Shown here: positions 21,031 through 33,059 of the stretch, piece by piece
Numbering within the stretch: position 1 is the stretch's first letter
Layout: each line of letters begins with the position of its first letter
Assembly (NCBI GenBank): GCA_028554645.1
Contig: JAQOOI010000052.1
Coordinates: 1-64,000 of the forward strand
From: Omphalotus guepiniiformis
Taxonomy: Eukaryota > Basidiomycota > Agaricomycetes > Agaricales > Omphalotaceae
Direction of reading: 5' to 3'
Length of the DNA: 64,000 bases
Translations under genes and position numbers: made by a program
Notes under the pieces: generated by a model
What the model was told of the DNA's origin: nothing
The model's input: the letters and a program-made list of their open reading frames with translations, nothing else
Databases searched by the model: none

Positions 21031-23239
21031 CTAAGCGAAAAACATTTCCAACATATCCAGATCATGCTGTGGCTGAATCGGCTTGTGTTCAAGTTCCTCA
21101 GGTTTTTTGGGCCACTTGACACTGGTAGACAATCCATACGGATAAAAAGCCTCCCCCCTCTTTCCACTCCAATCAAAGTCAACCAACTTTGCACGTTCGC
21201 CTACGAAAACAACGTTAGGATGGCGCAGATCACCGAACACCCACTCCTTGGTGTGCAGGAGCTGGAGCGCCTTCTCGATATCCATGCGCGCAGTCTGAGG
21301 CCATGTCTCACGCCTGTCTAACGCGCTTCGGCGCCCGAGATCTTCCATTACGACCATACGCCGTGGTCCCAGGTAAATTCCGCCCCCCTCCACCAGGATC
21401 TTCCCTCTGGCTTCCTCCGACTCTCGAACATCATGTTTTCCATCAAGCAGACCGCAATAGTACAGCTTTGGGGCATAGTCCAAGTCTGCAAGATATTCGT
21501 GAGGTTCGTACCCATACCGATCTGAGAATTTGACGATCAAGGAACGCGGTGGATCCTCAAGCGTTTCAGCACGATAAGTGAGATTTGACGCGCTCTCCAC
21601 TACAGCTTTGGTATACGTAAATTCCACAGACTGTCCAGTTTCTCGGCATTGAAACATGGTGGGGCGAGGAAAGTAACGAGGGTGTACTTGTCCAGGTTTT
21701 GCTGGTTCAATCTTGTCGTAATTGCATAGGAGGTTTTCGTAGAACTTTCGCAACTCCCCAATACCAATATTAATCGCATCGAAAAGGCGGGCCACTTCGT
21801 AAAGTCGCGCGTCCATAGCTGTCGAGTCTGTTGCAATACTGATCATAGGCGTCAAGCGCTGGACAATGAGCCGGTCGGTATAAACAAGACCACTTATACC
21901 AACGCGCGCTCCAGCAGCGGACAAAAGAAGGGTAGGTCCGCAGCATCTACTCAGTATGCCCTCAAACTAGAAATGGAATGAGCGAACTATGCATAATCAC
22001 TTGAAGAAAAAGTGCTAGTGCACTCACCTCAGCCTGATTCCACCAGCACAGAGCCGAATACTCTGCCTGGACCATTGAGTCACAGTAACCTTCACCTGAT
22101 GAGTACTTGTACTCCAGCACCACTAGAGAGACCAACATATTCTGGAATTTGAAAGTTATCAGGCCGTCCGGACGAGAATTGGACGCCGTACGCAAGCGAT
22201 CAATACGTCCGAGCATGTTCTGAAGGCAGGGGACAATGTTTTCCTCATAATGCAGCTCGTTCTGATAAATAATGGAGGCCTGCGACATCAGTGCACCAGC
22301 TAAACTGAGAATTTCTGCACTAGGCACATGAGAGGAATCTTGAGCGACTGCCGCCACCTGTGCGAAGGGCGGAAAGAAGATATCAACAGGCTGTGCGCAA
22401 GCCTCAATAAAAACACCGCTCTCGTTCATAACACAACCCCCGTCATAGCACCTCGTCGCAGACTTGGCCTGCAATTTCAGGCGTTCCTTGGATGTGGCGG
22501 CAGTAGAGGGTGGCATGGAAAAATGGCGTAATTCTACCTGAATTTTAGTGAGGATATACCAAGTAGAGGAAATCGCGCGCACCGCTAAAGCGACCGTAAT
22601 ATCCTGGTTTGGACAAACTTCTGAGAACATCGCTCTCCTTATATTCGCCAATTGAGATGACAAGGTTGACATATTGAGAATTCATCTCATTACCGAGAAT
22701 CATGCTGAGCGGCAAGGCAGATGAAAGGATCTGTGCCACAGCACCTATGTTCTCTGCATGGTCAAGCGCCCATTCGGGACCATCCAGCAGTGTGATGTTT
22801 CCAGTAGGCTGAACAAGGGATAAGTTTCTGGGTCAACAACGACTCTGGATGCAAAACACACCTTGTAGATAACGAGCTGACCCAGAGGTCCGCAATTGAC
22901 ATTAAACCGGGTTCTTAACCACTTTGCGATAGCAGGCTCAAAATCTTCAAGGTACTCTGCGTGCTCCGGAACATTGATGATCCCAACCCGATAACGGATA
23001 TTAGCGGGGTGAAGAAAAATCGCATTCGCAATCTTCCTTGTGGTTGAGGACGGTGCATACGCCGGTGGCAGTGGTGCGCCCGCTTCTCGCGCCTGATAGC
23101 GAGTCATGGGACGCAAGGATGTTTGAGGGGAGTGGCTGGTCTGTGATGCGCCCGCTCCTCGCGCGCGCGCCTGAGAGCGAGTCATGGGACGCGAGGATGT
23201 TTGAGGGGAGTGGCTGGTCTGTGATCTAGTTGCAGGCAT
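21031..23239 (-). CDS. PD-(D/E)XK nuclease-like plus protein-kinase-like protein (Crinkler-type architecture)
   Basis: Four exons: 23,239-22,862; 22,808-22,560; 22,486-22,028; 21,966-21,031, about 673 residues, all junctions in frame (the exon-3 start is the least certain). N-terminus: two imperfect copies of (S)QTSHSPQTS-RPMTR-QA. Residues 314-336 read RPDG...LVVLEYKYSSGEGYC, the D...ExK core of a restriction-endonuclease-like fold, followed by QAEYSALCWW. Residues about 500-640 form a kinase lobe pair: IVKF (K508), VVMEDL hinge, FGDLRHPNVVF (D608, N613) and LVDFDWSG (DFD in place of DFG, D625). REase-like plus kinase with GDLR and DFDW is the arrangement described for fungal members of the Crinkler (CR) effector class. 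No N-terminal Crinkler ubiquitin-like header is visible. DNA cleavage and kinase activity are inferred, not shown. It is intact cargo of the CACTA-ended element. Confidence 0.75.
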
Positions 23240-26200
23240 GGTTTCAGATGGTTTCAGAGAAGCTGAACGTTGAGCGCAACGGTCAGGTGCGGCAATTCAA
23301 CTTGCAAGACGGACCGACGCAGCGGAGTCCCACGGTTGTACCAGAACCACGTGAGTAAGTCCCTGTACAACGCCAGAGAGTGTCCGTTGACAACCCTATT
23401 ATATGATTTCATAACCTTGCCACCTGGACAGCGCGGGATATGGCGGTTAACGGAAGGTTTTGGCTTGCCCTTCTCATGGTGGGGCATCAACCTTCTTTCT
23501 TACACCTCCCAACAGCATCTAACAAGTCAATCACAGGTGAAGAATCGAGGTTTCACAAACCATCTTCTGGGCATAGAACACGATGAAGACATGTTGCACC
23601 ACTTCGCAGATACACTGAAGCTCGAGGCTTTTGGATGCTACTGGCAAGCATGGTTGTAGATCAGTACTCGTGGCATAGGACACTGAGTTCAGCGGCTCGT
23701 CTCGGGATCAGAGGGCTACTCGTTGGACTTAGAAGGTTGTGACGCGAGGCCGATCGGGCTGGATTTTGCAAAGTGTTGCATGAGTAGCAGATCATGATAG
23801 GCACACCAAAATGCAAGGTATCTCTTTGTTCTATTTGTGTGGTTTTAGTTACACAAATAAGAACCTTCACAGCTCTCGCGCGCTCACCAGTATCAGCAAA
23901 AACGAACCCGACCTTGAGTCTATATCTCGAGGCTTCGGCTCGCGACACTTCGAGGCGCTGGGCTCATGATAGGTGTGCCGAAGCAACATGGAAGAACCAG
24001 TTCGGTCAGGCGCGATCTGCTACTTGCCACTACCTCATCCTGATCTTCACCACCTCATCCTGATCTTCACCCGCCTCGCCACCTGCATTTTTTGGTTGCC
24101 TTCGTTGCCGTTCTGCTCCTCCACTGCTGCAGCTGCAAGCGATACTCCTCGTTTCACGATCCTCTCGTTTCACGAGCAAGATTTCGTCATCGTTTTCGTA
24201 ACCAACATCACATTCACCTTTCCTCATGATTCACCCTCGCACGTTCTTACGTCTGAGCTTCACGCCTACAACCGCTGGTAGGTCATCCGAAAAGGGTGAG
24301 GTCGCGCACACATTGGCACCGGAAATCGTGGCGGAGCGCGTTCGATGTATCGCGTCTGCAGTGTGTTGTCGTGTTACCGAGGTGCGGCTCAGTGAAACGA
24401 GAAGTTGCATTTGACATCAAGGCATTGTATCGCGACAGCGACGATGGTGGCAATTACCACAGACCCTCCGTTCCTTTTACACATTACCATCGGCAGTTAC
24501 AACGGCCGCTAATCTACGTGGTGACTTGCTTCAATTCCATCCTACAGTTCATCTGTCGTTTGCTCTTCCACGAGATCCACGCCCAGGTGCAAGGTGGACA
24601 AGGGTATTGAGGTGAGGGCGCGTTGGATATTGTCGGAGAAAGTAGGGAAAGAAGGAGGGTTACGGTTGACTTGGTGAGGTGGATGTTTCAGGTGTTGGAA
24701 GGAAAGTTGGGAATATTTCGAGGTATCTTGTTGAACGCTTTGGTTTTGATTCTGGTGGTGGGTCTACTGCCATTCAGTTTCGATAGCTCATTGCTCATGA
24801 TACGTTGCAGATACGATTGTTACGAGTTTCACGTCGGCCTCCTATCTACATATGTTACTCGCGCGTGCGCAGCACCATCTACCAACTCGACTCTAGCCTT
24901 CTACGTCATCCCGCTCAAGAGTATGGCGAGCGGCGCGAATACATTGCTGTTTCAACGAAAAGGTAGAACTGCTTTTATTCATCTCTATCTAGGCCCGATT
25001 TGCTGACAGCTGTTTTGTCCTGTAGAAACACCATCGTCCTCACGTGCATTCACATCCGTAGCTATCGTCCCGCCTGGAGACTATCGGTCTCGACGACAGG
25101 CTATCCTCTTTCTGGCATCTCCAAGGCGACCTCATACCCCTACTCTCATGTGAAGGGTATCTACCGCCTCGAAACGGGCATCAAAGTGAACGAGTTCAGG
25201 GACTTGCTAGGTGTTTGCTCGAAAGTCAGGTGCTAGGTTCTAGGGTGAAATGGAGCCGAACGATCGCGACTGTCGTTCTAGGTGCTAAAAAAAAGTCGAG
25301 CAGGAGAAAGCACACCAAATTCGCGCGACACCTCCACCTTCGTTGAGATGCAACGCAGGAGGACTCTCTCGGGCTGCCATTCGATCCGTATGATCCTTCG
25401 CCTCTCCCGGTGCGCTTGCTTGCTTGCTACGGGCGGCGCGGCGAACTTCCCCAGCATAGCATAAAGTATGACTCTCAGAAGGATTCATCTAGTGTGGCAT
25501 GCCAGTGGGAGGAATAACCTCGAAGCCTTTCCTTTTCCAAAACACCTCAGCAGCATAGACCGTGTCTACTCCATCAAGCACCGTCTCCTTCCAAGGTTTG
25601 GAGGTTTGAAGGAATCCTTCTTCAATCCCAGCACCTCCACCAGTCTCTTACAATCAATCCTGTCAGTTCGAAGCGCAGGGAAGACAGGTGTTTTATCCGA
25701 ATCAGCTAAGCGAGCCCTTCAGCGAGATATTTCAAAGCTTTCCATAAAACATTTGAGTATGGAACAGCAAGGGCGAAACGCTCCCACAACAGGCGCCGGT
25801 GGAGAAAGCAAAGCAAGGATATGCACGCGAGCAACATCACGAACGTCGCAATAACCTGCTGGCTTTCTCGCCGTTGATGAAGGATTACATGTAAAATGCG
25901 GTGCTGGTAAAATGTGGTGCTGAAAGTGGTTCTGGGACGAGGTGCTTGAACGCTGCAGCGAGGGGGCCATTTAAGTCAGACAAGGCGACTGAAGTCTGCC
26001 AATGACCCACCCACTCGTCGTGTCATTCCCAATTGTTTTCCTCCCTCCCTCACTGCCGTTGGAGATCGTCATGGACGTCTTGGAAAGGAGGCCCAATATG
26101 AGCAAGAACATGCTTAGATCCTTTGCACTGCTTTGCGGAGATCGGGCTCTCCCTGTCTAGAAGTTGTTCTTTCGTCATATCAAGCTTAGCACGGAGACAG

Positions 26201-28046
26201 CTAGCCTTGCTTTCCAGAAGGCGTCTGATCACTCTACGGAACGTAGTCGCGGAGTGCTTCTATGGACCATAATCAGCCTTTTGGTCTTTCCCAGAACTCC
26301 TTCGCTTACGCTTTTATTCTTTGTCCCACCTTGTGCGAATTGAGTCTCGCCGTTTGCATTTGCTGTATTTTATTCACCGATACTCAAATTGTCGCATTCT
26401 ACCAAATTTACTTCCGTTGAACAACATGAGATGCGCGACCGATTGATAGTGACATCAAGCTCGGGGCTTCAATCTGCGAATTCAAGCACCGCGAAATCGC
26501 TGTGTTTCTTCTGGGCGAAGTATGGTCGCCAGACTTGGTATTATCCTCTATTGTGTTAGGAATCCAGTCTGCGTCGCATGAGAGAAATTTGAATAAAGAG
26601 CAGATGCAACTGTGGGATCGAACGTACAAGCCACCTTCGAGCAATTGATAAGTAATGCAGGAGCTCAGGTAATCTCTCCCACCGTCTCTAATGCAACTGA
26701 ACTTACAGACCGTACGGTCGTCGGGAAAACGGCGAAGAACCTAAGGTGCTTGTCGGATATCGGAAATTTGACAAAGCTGGTGTTTGAATATGCCCAAAAG
26801 GTGCAAATTTCGTCGTCCTGGTGAACATGCCCATATAGAGTTTCTCTGGAAAAATGCTGGCTGTCAAAAGATGTGAAGAAGACCTGGAAATGAAGGTGGC
26901 TGTATATATATGTGTGCGCGTTATTTGTCCTTTTGGGTCTCGGACGACGTGAGCTTTCATTGCTCGGAAATGTATATCGGGAATTTTTGACTAACAGACA
27001 GAGACAGTCACTAGCCTACAACCAACAAACCACGAACGAGGAACGAGGAACTCGGAGCACAGACTTTCTTTGCTAATGTTCGCGCAGGACATTGGAAAAC
27101 TGCGCAGCAGGTCACTACCATTTCTCTCGGTTTCATTCACCGGTGCTCATGTCACGTTAGACTGCGACCAAGATGTACAAGCAATTCCAAGAGGAATGCT
27201 ACTTGTATCATCAGTACAATCTTGTAGGTAAGTTCTTCTTTGCTTTTCTCGACACGTAGCTGATGTGTGATCCTAGGCAAATGATCCCACTATGCCTGCT
27301 GACAGGCAAACTTTGCTGTACCAGCCAGCGCATCGACTCATACCATCTTCTCCGACATCATCCTCCGTTCACCCTGATAGGTTCTATCTTCACCTGACCA
27401 TACTGAGGGAGCTCTCGCTTCTGGATGATGTGATGACTCTTCTTGACAGTGCCGCAGGACGAGCCATTTGTGAAACTAATCTGGCTGATCGTTGTTTTAG
27501 AATTTGCCTTGAATAAGAGCAAGCTGCATCGTCCGCCGCATTGGAACTTTACCGTTCGCTGCGTATCAAGCAGGTGCAGAATGACACTGTCACATTTCAT
27601 ACTGTCCCGATGTTCGACTTTCTCTCTTGCTGCGACGGGTGATTTGACTTTGTCAACCGATTGTCTCGACTCGAGTCAAGTTATATCAATAATTCTCAAG
27701 AGGTAGAGTCCGTGTACAATTCATCCAAGATATGGTCTTACCTGCGCATTGCAAGACAAACGACTTCGTTATTCGGGCATTTACTGCCGAGAAGTACTCG
27801 CACGTCAGGAAGAAAGGGAGATGTACTGGATTCACCTACTGCTACTGATGGCCATGTCTAGATTACCGAATACATTGTCTTTGAGGACATTCATTGCAGC
27901 GAGTCAACACCAAAATGGAGCACCTGCGCATGCGCACGTCACACGAGCCAATCTCCTCTGAGATAATTGACGTGGAACTTATTGAAGTCAAGTTCATCTT
28001 CGACCGTCGTACGAGCAGCCTTTTTGTTAATTAGATTACTGACCAT
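23240..28046. other. Element interior without a supported gene
   Basis: Numerous frames of 60-130 codons overlap on both strands, with no coherent splice chain. Two stretches look faintly protein-like: about 26,432-26,650 plus (DIKLGASICEFKHREIAVFL) and 27,140-27,230 plus (VQAIPRGMLLVSSVQSC). They may be fragments of decayed cargo genes. A 20-bp unit (CCTCATCCTGATCTTCACCA) is repeated at 24,043-24,070. Confidence 0.35.
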
Positions 28047-28124
28047 CTTTTGGAGGGAGAGAAGGGGGGGAGCACCTCAGTGCTTCGAAATGAGTCTAGC
28101 AATATTCCGTTTTCTTCCCCTTTA
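28047..28124 (+). repeat. Direct duplication of TIR sequence at the inner edge of the right arm
   Basis: TTTTGGAGGGA...GAGCACCTCAGTGCTTCG through CTTCCCCTTTA at 28,047-28,124 repeats 28,401-28,471 inside the arm, differing by a few bases in the G-run. It ends exactly where arm homology to 15,291 begins. Confidence 0.85.
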
Positions 28125-29896
28125 GGCACTGCAGGTGGCGGAAAGGACCGCAGACAACGGTGTGTAATTTCTCTACGCTCGTCGATACGCGATACTCATA
28201 ATTAGCGCACAGATCCGAGAGAGCACTGTATTTCTACCAAAGCATTTAGCAGATCACGCTTGGACTATGTTTTATTCAGATGAATTGACAGTTTTTCAAT
28301 CTCATAAGATTGTCTATAATGTGAGCTCAAGAGTAGCTAAGGTCCGTACCGTGATGCATTACGCTCATAGCATTGACTTGAACTTTTGATGCGTGTCCTT
28401 TTTTGGAGGGAGGGGGGAGCACCTCAGTGCTTCGAAATGAGTCTAGCAATATTCCGTTTTCTTCCCCTTTATTTAGAATATTTTTGCAAGCTTCAACAAG
28501 CATCCAACGTCAAGCGCGGGAGTCCAGCCGCCCAACCTCCAGCGCGCGACACGACTGCTAATAACATATCACAGTGTTCACGCTCACTACACGTACTGGT
28601 CTCTAATTGCGGAATCCAGCCAGCCAGACAGTCCCGGAAGATTTTCTTTCTCTGCCCATTGCGGACTACATCGTTTGCGTCTGCCACATCTTTCGCGTCT
28701 CACCATTCGTTATCCAACATCGAGCGAGCGCGGGATACTTTATCTCTCATCGCACAACCAACTTCATGCACGCCCTCCGCAGCCGCCTTAAAAGTGCACT
28801 GCACCAACCAATCTCGAGGTTCGATCGGACGGGTTTTATCTACGTCTTTCACATCGCCGGAACACAAGGTTTTAAAGTGGGTAGGAGTACGAATTGGAGG
28901 CGTCGAAAGCAGCAGTGGGCGCGTCAGTGTAGGGGACAAAAGCACATTTGGTGCTGTGCAATACGAACGCGCCATTGCATTCGAGCCGGTGCGTCCCCAC
29001 TCTTCGATTTTCCGCGCAACTGATCTCCTGGCAGAGCGTTTGGCTCATATACTTCTGGATCATTTATGTCTGCGTCGCCCTCGCCTCGTTTGCAAAGAAT
29101 GTAAGTAACTACCCTACGTACGGTATCGTTCTGACGGCCTTTCAGGTCATCGGCGGCATAGAGAAATTTTCGAGTTCAAGGGCGCACCAAAGGCAGTATT
29201 CAAGAACATCATCCGGCCTGTGATCAAACTGGTATGCTCGATGTAGTCGGGTGAGTGTTTCGTTTGTATGTATATTCGTACACTGATGCAACGACGTGAA
29301 GCGCAAAAGGTCATCTGGCTCGCGCGCAGCCTTGAATGTTGTATTTTAATTCTTGTAGCTCGAATGTGTATGTGGTTCGAATGTATAGGTCAAATGTGTC
29401 GTTAATATGTGTATGTAGTTCAAAAGTGTATATAGTTCAAAAGTGTGTGCTTAGACCATTTCATTTGATTGATGTGATGCTGCAGGGCAAAGGTAGTCAC
29501 TTCAAAAGACCTTGCAAGGTTGTTGCGCGGCTGTTGATTGGCTGTTGAGTGGCTTTTGCGTGCCCGTTGAATGCCCGTTGAATGCCCATTTAGTTTCCCG
29601 GGCGACAAATTAAATAAATGGCGCAGGAGAAAGACAAAGAGTTTCATTCACTTTGCCGCCGGCAATAAGTCTACAATTGCCGCCGGAAAAGATCACGTAA
29701 TACAAAGAGAATGACGACAGCTTTGTAGCGTGTGAAAAGGGGAGTATATCCACCGACATATACCTTAAAAGGCCATATCTTTCGCATGCGACAAAGGTTT
29801 ATTTATTCTCAAAGAATGGTCAAATATAAACAAATACTTTTTCCTAGCGAATGGCGAGTAATTTCGCTTACGCCAACTATTGCCCTCCTTGTAGTG
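28124..29896 (-). repeat. Right terminal inverted repeat arm (1,773 bp)
   Basis: Inverted copy of 13,519-15,291, ending in CCTTGTAGTG at 29,896 followed by the target duplication TCA. Without indels relative to the left arm, which suggests recent duplication, gene conversion or selection for identity. Confidence 0.92.
28766..29246 (+). CDS. T5orf172 / GIY-YIG-like mini-protein (right-arm copy)
   Basis: Three exons: 28,766-28,988, 29,035-29,100 and 29,146-29,246 (introns of 46 and 45 bp, donors GTGCGT and GTAAGT), giving 129 residues from an ATG in CTTCATGC. The motif line is GFIYVF / FKVGRS / RRRKQQWARQC, then a central helix-rich stretch ERLAHILLDHLCLRRPRLV, then CKECHRRHREIFEF. Both introns sit at the same codons in the third copy at 36.1 kb, which confirms the model. 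The same gene is encoded inverted in the left arm. T5orf172 domains are related to GIY-YIG endonucleases; a role in DNA binding or cutting at element ends is a hypothesis. Confidence 0.78.
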
Positions 29897-29899
29897 TCA

Positions 29900-30361
29900 A
29901 GGCTGCGTCGACCACGTCAGATACCAGCAGCCCCACTACTCGACTGGTGATTGCGGCCCGGCTCGATATCGCCCATAGGAAAGATTACTAAGACCGATTA
30001 ACATGTCGAACATGTCGACGATGCCTGTCGAATAACTAAAGTGCGAAATTATCTAGAGGAGCACGGATTTATCATTCCTTACTAGCACAGAGACTCGCCT
30101 TCACTTCAGTCGTCTGAAGGCCTCGTCAATCGTATGCTTCTTGATGCCAACTCCAGGATCCGATAGAGCCTCTTCAGGCCCCCTCAGGTCTCGAGGGTAT
30201 CAGCGTGGGCAGGATTTACTACATATCCGGTCATCAAGTGCTAGTCGAGCACTCATCGAGCGTCTACGGTTGCCGAGAAGGGTCAGGTTGCGCGTTTGCG
30301 TGTACATGTGTTGTAGCTGCCCTCTGTACCGTATTGCCGCAACCTCATAAAGTTTATTACC
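29900..30361. other. Spacer between right flank and empty-site copy
   Basis: It begins with 39 bp shared with 30,568-30,605. It contains one copy of the CTAGTCGAGCA-type repeat at 30,215-30,262 and no gene. Confidence 0.6.
30215..30262 (+). repeat. CTAGTCGAGCA-type dispersed repeat, copy 1
   Basis: Reads TTTACTACATATCCGG, TCATCAAGTG, then CTAGTCGAGCACTCATCGAG. It matches the reverse complement of 56,285-56,333 closely and shares its core with the copies at 36,869 and 39,240. Confidence 0.8.
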
Positions 30362-30605
30362 CAGGCTGGGTTGCCCCTCTCCCGCAACCTTTTAATTGGC
30401 CTAAGTGAAATCGTGGCGCCGTCCAAGTATATTAGGCATATATTCTCTCCTATGTTTTTCTCCGATACGCCATACTTGTAGATACTGAGTGAATGTTGGA
30501 CCTGGTCTGAATTTGCCAGCCATGAGACTGCTTCTTGCGTTACCTTTGCGAGGCATCACCATACTCAAGGCTGCGTCGACCACGCCAGATACCAGCAGCC
30601 CCACT
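30362..30605 (+). repeat. Paralogous empty insertion site for the CACTA-ended element
   Basis: 30,362-30,567 match the element's left flank (13,313-13,518), including the end of the RING gene (PQPFNWPK, stop). 30,565-30,605 match its right flank (29,897-29,937; AGGCTGCGTCGACCACG with one C/T change). A single TCA (30,565-30,567) sits where the element with its two TCA copies lies at the other site. Confidence 0.9.
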
Positions 30606-33059
30606 GCGTCTTTCGAAACGTCTCCAAATCTGTGGTTTCTTCACGTCTGACCTTGCCCTTACCTTATTCCTGGGGATGCAAACTTCGTTACATTAACGGC
30701 GAGCACATGTCAGTCTGTGTTATTCCGTGTAGCCAAACACATTTCCTGTGTAGTTCGGTGAGCAAGTGCGCTTGGAGCTTTTGTTATGCCATTGTACCGT
30801 ATACATCTCCGGTCTGTGCACTGTTCTTCGCTTTGCTAGTCTGCTGTTTTTTGCTTGCTCTCAGTACTTTGTCTGCAGAGGGGTCTTTAGCTGGCTACCC
30901 GTTTAATGAGGGCCAAACACGGCCTAAAGCTCACCCCTCCTCTGCATCACTCTTGCCCGCCGCTTCAACAGTACGCTCGCGTATAAGGTGCTCCAATCCT
31001 CGCCTCGCGACTGCGTTCCAAGTCAACGAGTTGGTCGACGTTCCGCTCTCGGTCCTTTCACTGTTGTAGCCTCGTTGGCTGGGTACCCGTTTAATTGCAA
31101 CCTGATTCTCACCTCGTCTCTTCAACTGTGCCGTCACTGACTGCTTGCTTCACCTGTCTACACGCGTCTGCGTCCCATGTTAACGCGTTCGAAGACGTTT
31201 CGTGCGGGTTTTCGAGGTTATCAGTGCCTTTATCATCCGTGGCTGCTTCGTCATTCTTCGTACGCTCGGTTGTGAGGTGCTTCAGAGATTCAGACGCAAC
31301 TGTGTTCCAAGTGAGTACATTTGTCGACATGGTGGATAAGACTAGCTGAACGGGCAGAAAATGGCCTTACTTATACTGAAAACAGTGGATTTTGTGAAGT
31401 TTGTGAAGTTCGTGAAAATGCCTATGTTTTGTATGTATGATTCGATGATCGATCTATATTGTTTATGGTTGCTTGCTTACCGCATCTGTTTTTGCCTGCC
31501 GCGCAACTGTCATTTCTGGTATTCGCTTCACCCTGGCTTCACCTCGACTGGTAATTTCATTCAGCGCAGAAGATGTGAACAACGCGAATGTAGCTGGCTC
31601 CTGTCGCCGTTCAAGTTACTTACGTGTTGATGTGCGTTGTCCGTCGTTCCCTGCCCGCTTCCCCTCTGTATCTCTATTCTGTGTTCGACATTTTCTCGTG
31701 CTTCGAAGGTCTTTCTCGTCTGTTCCCTCACGCATTCCTTATTTTCTTCTCGAGCCCGTTAAATGCTGTAGTCCGCTTCCTCGCCCTTCCCTCTTTCCCC
31801 ATTTGCGATGAAGCTGAATTGGCCTCTACCCCGCCCCTTCCTGGGTTGGTGCTTGCTCGCCGTTTCCTACTTCTCTCAGTCTGCCTGCTTTGTCGATCGT
31901 TGCTGCTCAAATGCAACCGACGCACACCTTATCCGACGAGGTCAATTTCTCCCCGTTCGCTTGCATGACTTTTTCAACGCCGTTCATCAATCGATGTGTT
32001 TTTCTCCCTCGCCCCTCGGGTTACCCCCCATTGTTCACCGTTTGTTCCCCGCAGAAGCCTGGCTGGTCAGTTGACTATGCTCTTATCTTCACCCCCTCCT
32101 GTGTGCTCACGTATTTCGGCCTGCAGCGATATAACCTGCACGCAACCCCTGTCCCAGTATGCCCTCTGCGACTGTAAACATAGCCGTGTCCCTGCGCCCG
32201 TGCGTGTCTGTCCTTGCACCACCCGGTGTGCACCCTCAGTGTGTGTCCCTTGCGCTTTCTCTTCCCGACTCCACCGAGCTCCTTGTCTCTTTGGCTAGGT
32301 TGCAGTCCCTCTGTAACATGTATATGTCTAATCACTATCGTGTACTTCTTTCCTGTGCTGCTTTGTGTTCCTGTCTACGTGAATCATTTCATCCGCTTAA
32401 TCATGTTCGACTTTGTGTAGCACTCCATGGTGCTCGCGCTCGCACTCAACGGCCCTTTGATTGGGTCGCACTGGCCGTCTGTCTTGATGAATTGCTGTCC
32501 CTTTCTACTCCCCTTTCTCGTCAGTGCGGTGGCGGTGGACCAAGGTCGAGCTACTTTTGTTTCCTCTGCCCAACTGCCACTGCTCCATTGTCGTCTAATG
32601 AGCTAAGCTAACGATTTCGTTCCTTGCTGGCACCAAACGCACACGGAGGCCACGCAAGGGCCTGTCCCTCGGTGGACGTGAAAGCCTCATTGATCGCTGG
32701 GTCAGATGTGACAGCGCCGTCACCTGCTACTGCTGAGGCCACTCCTCCCTCGCCTCTCTCGCCTGCTTTTGAGGGGACCATAATTTGAAACTGGTGCAAC
32801 GATTTGCTTCCTTCGCATGCAGAAGCTGCCTGTCTCGCTTGTGTTTACTGAATTCAGTTTCTCCCATACGTCACATCAAACGACTGCTGAGTGTTTTAGA
32901 GAAGAGATTGGTGTCTCCTTCATCTCGAGCGATATTCTTCATGGAAGGAAGGAAGGAAGTTTATTATGATAATGGTCCCTAGACAGAAACACCAGGAATG
33001 ATGTGCGGTACAGTAGATTTCATTGAAATTATAAAGCTGGTACAAGAAGAGCATGGTAG
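30606..33059. other. Pyrimidine-rich plus strand, no supported gene
   Basis: The plus strand from about 31.0 to 32.8 kb is strongly C+T rich, which produces many long overlapping plus-strand frames (up to 150 codons) rich in Ser, Cys, Leu, Pro and Arg. None shows a domain or a coherent exon chain. I see no transposon ends here. Confidence 0.45.

Larger units (their letters stand above)
13519..29896. mobile_element. 16.4-kb CACTA-ended composite element with long TIRs and TCA target duplication
   Basis: Outer ends read CACTACAAGGAGGG at 13,519 and CCCTCCTTGTAGTG ending at 29,896. These are perfect inverted copies that begin with the 5'-CACTA hallmark of the EnSpm/CACTA superfamily. Flanking TCA occurs on both sides (13,516-13,518 and 29,897-29,899), and a 3-bp target duplication is what CACTA elements make. 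The DNA at 30,362-30,605 joins the left flank directly to the right flank through a single TCA, which is the empty-site structure. Arms are 1,773 bp with mirrored coordinates summing to 43,415 throughout, so no indels separate them. The interior (15.3-28.1 kb) carries a WD40 remnant, a 919-codon gene and a nuclease-kinase gene. I see no transposase inside, so movement would need one in trans. The alternative is that two separate CACTA elements trapped the DNA between them. Confidence 0.85.

Noticed and set aside
24600..25250. Several 60-130-codon frames inside the element
   Set aside because: Frames overlap, no coherent GT-AG chain joins them, and no motif is recognisable.
32159..32611. 150-codon frame in the pyrimidine-rich region
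   Set aside because: Its length is explained by base composition; amino-acid content is Ser/Cys/Leu/Arg-rich with no domain and no exon neighbours.
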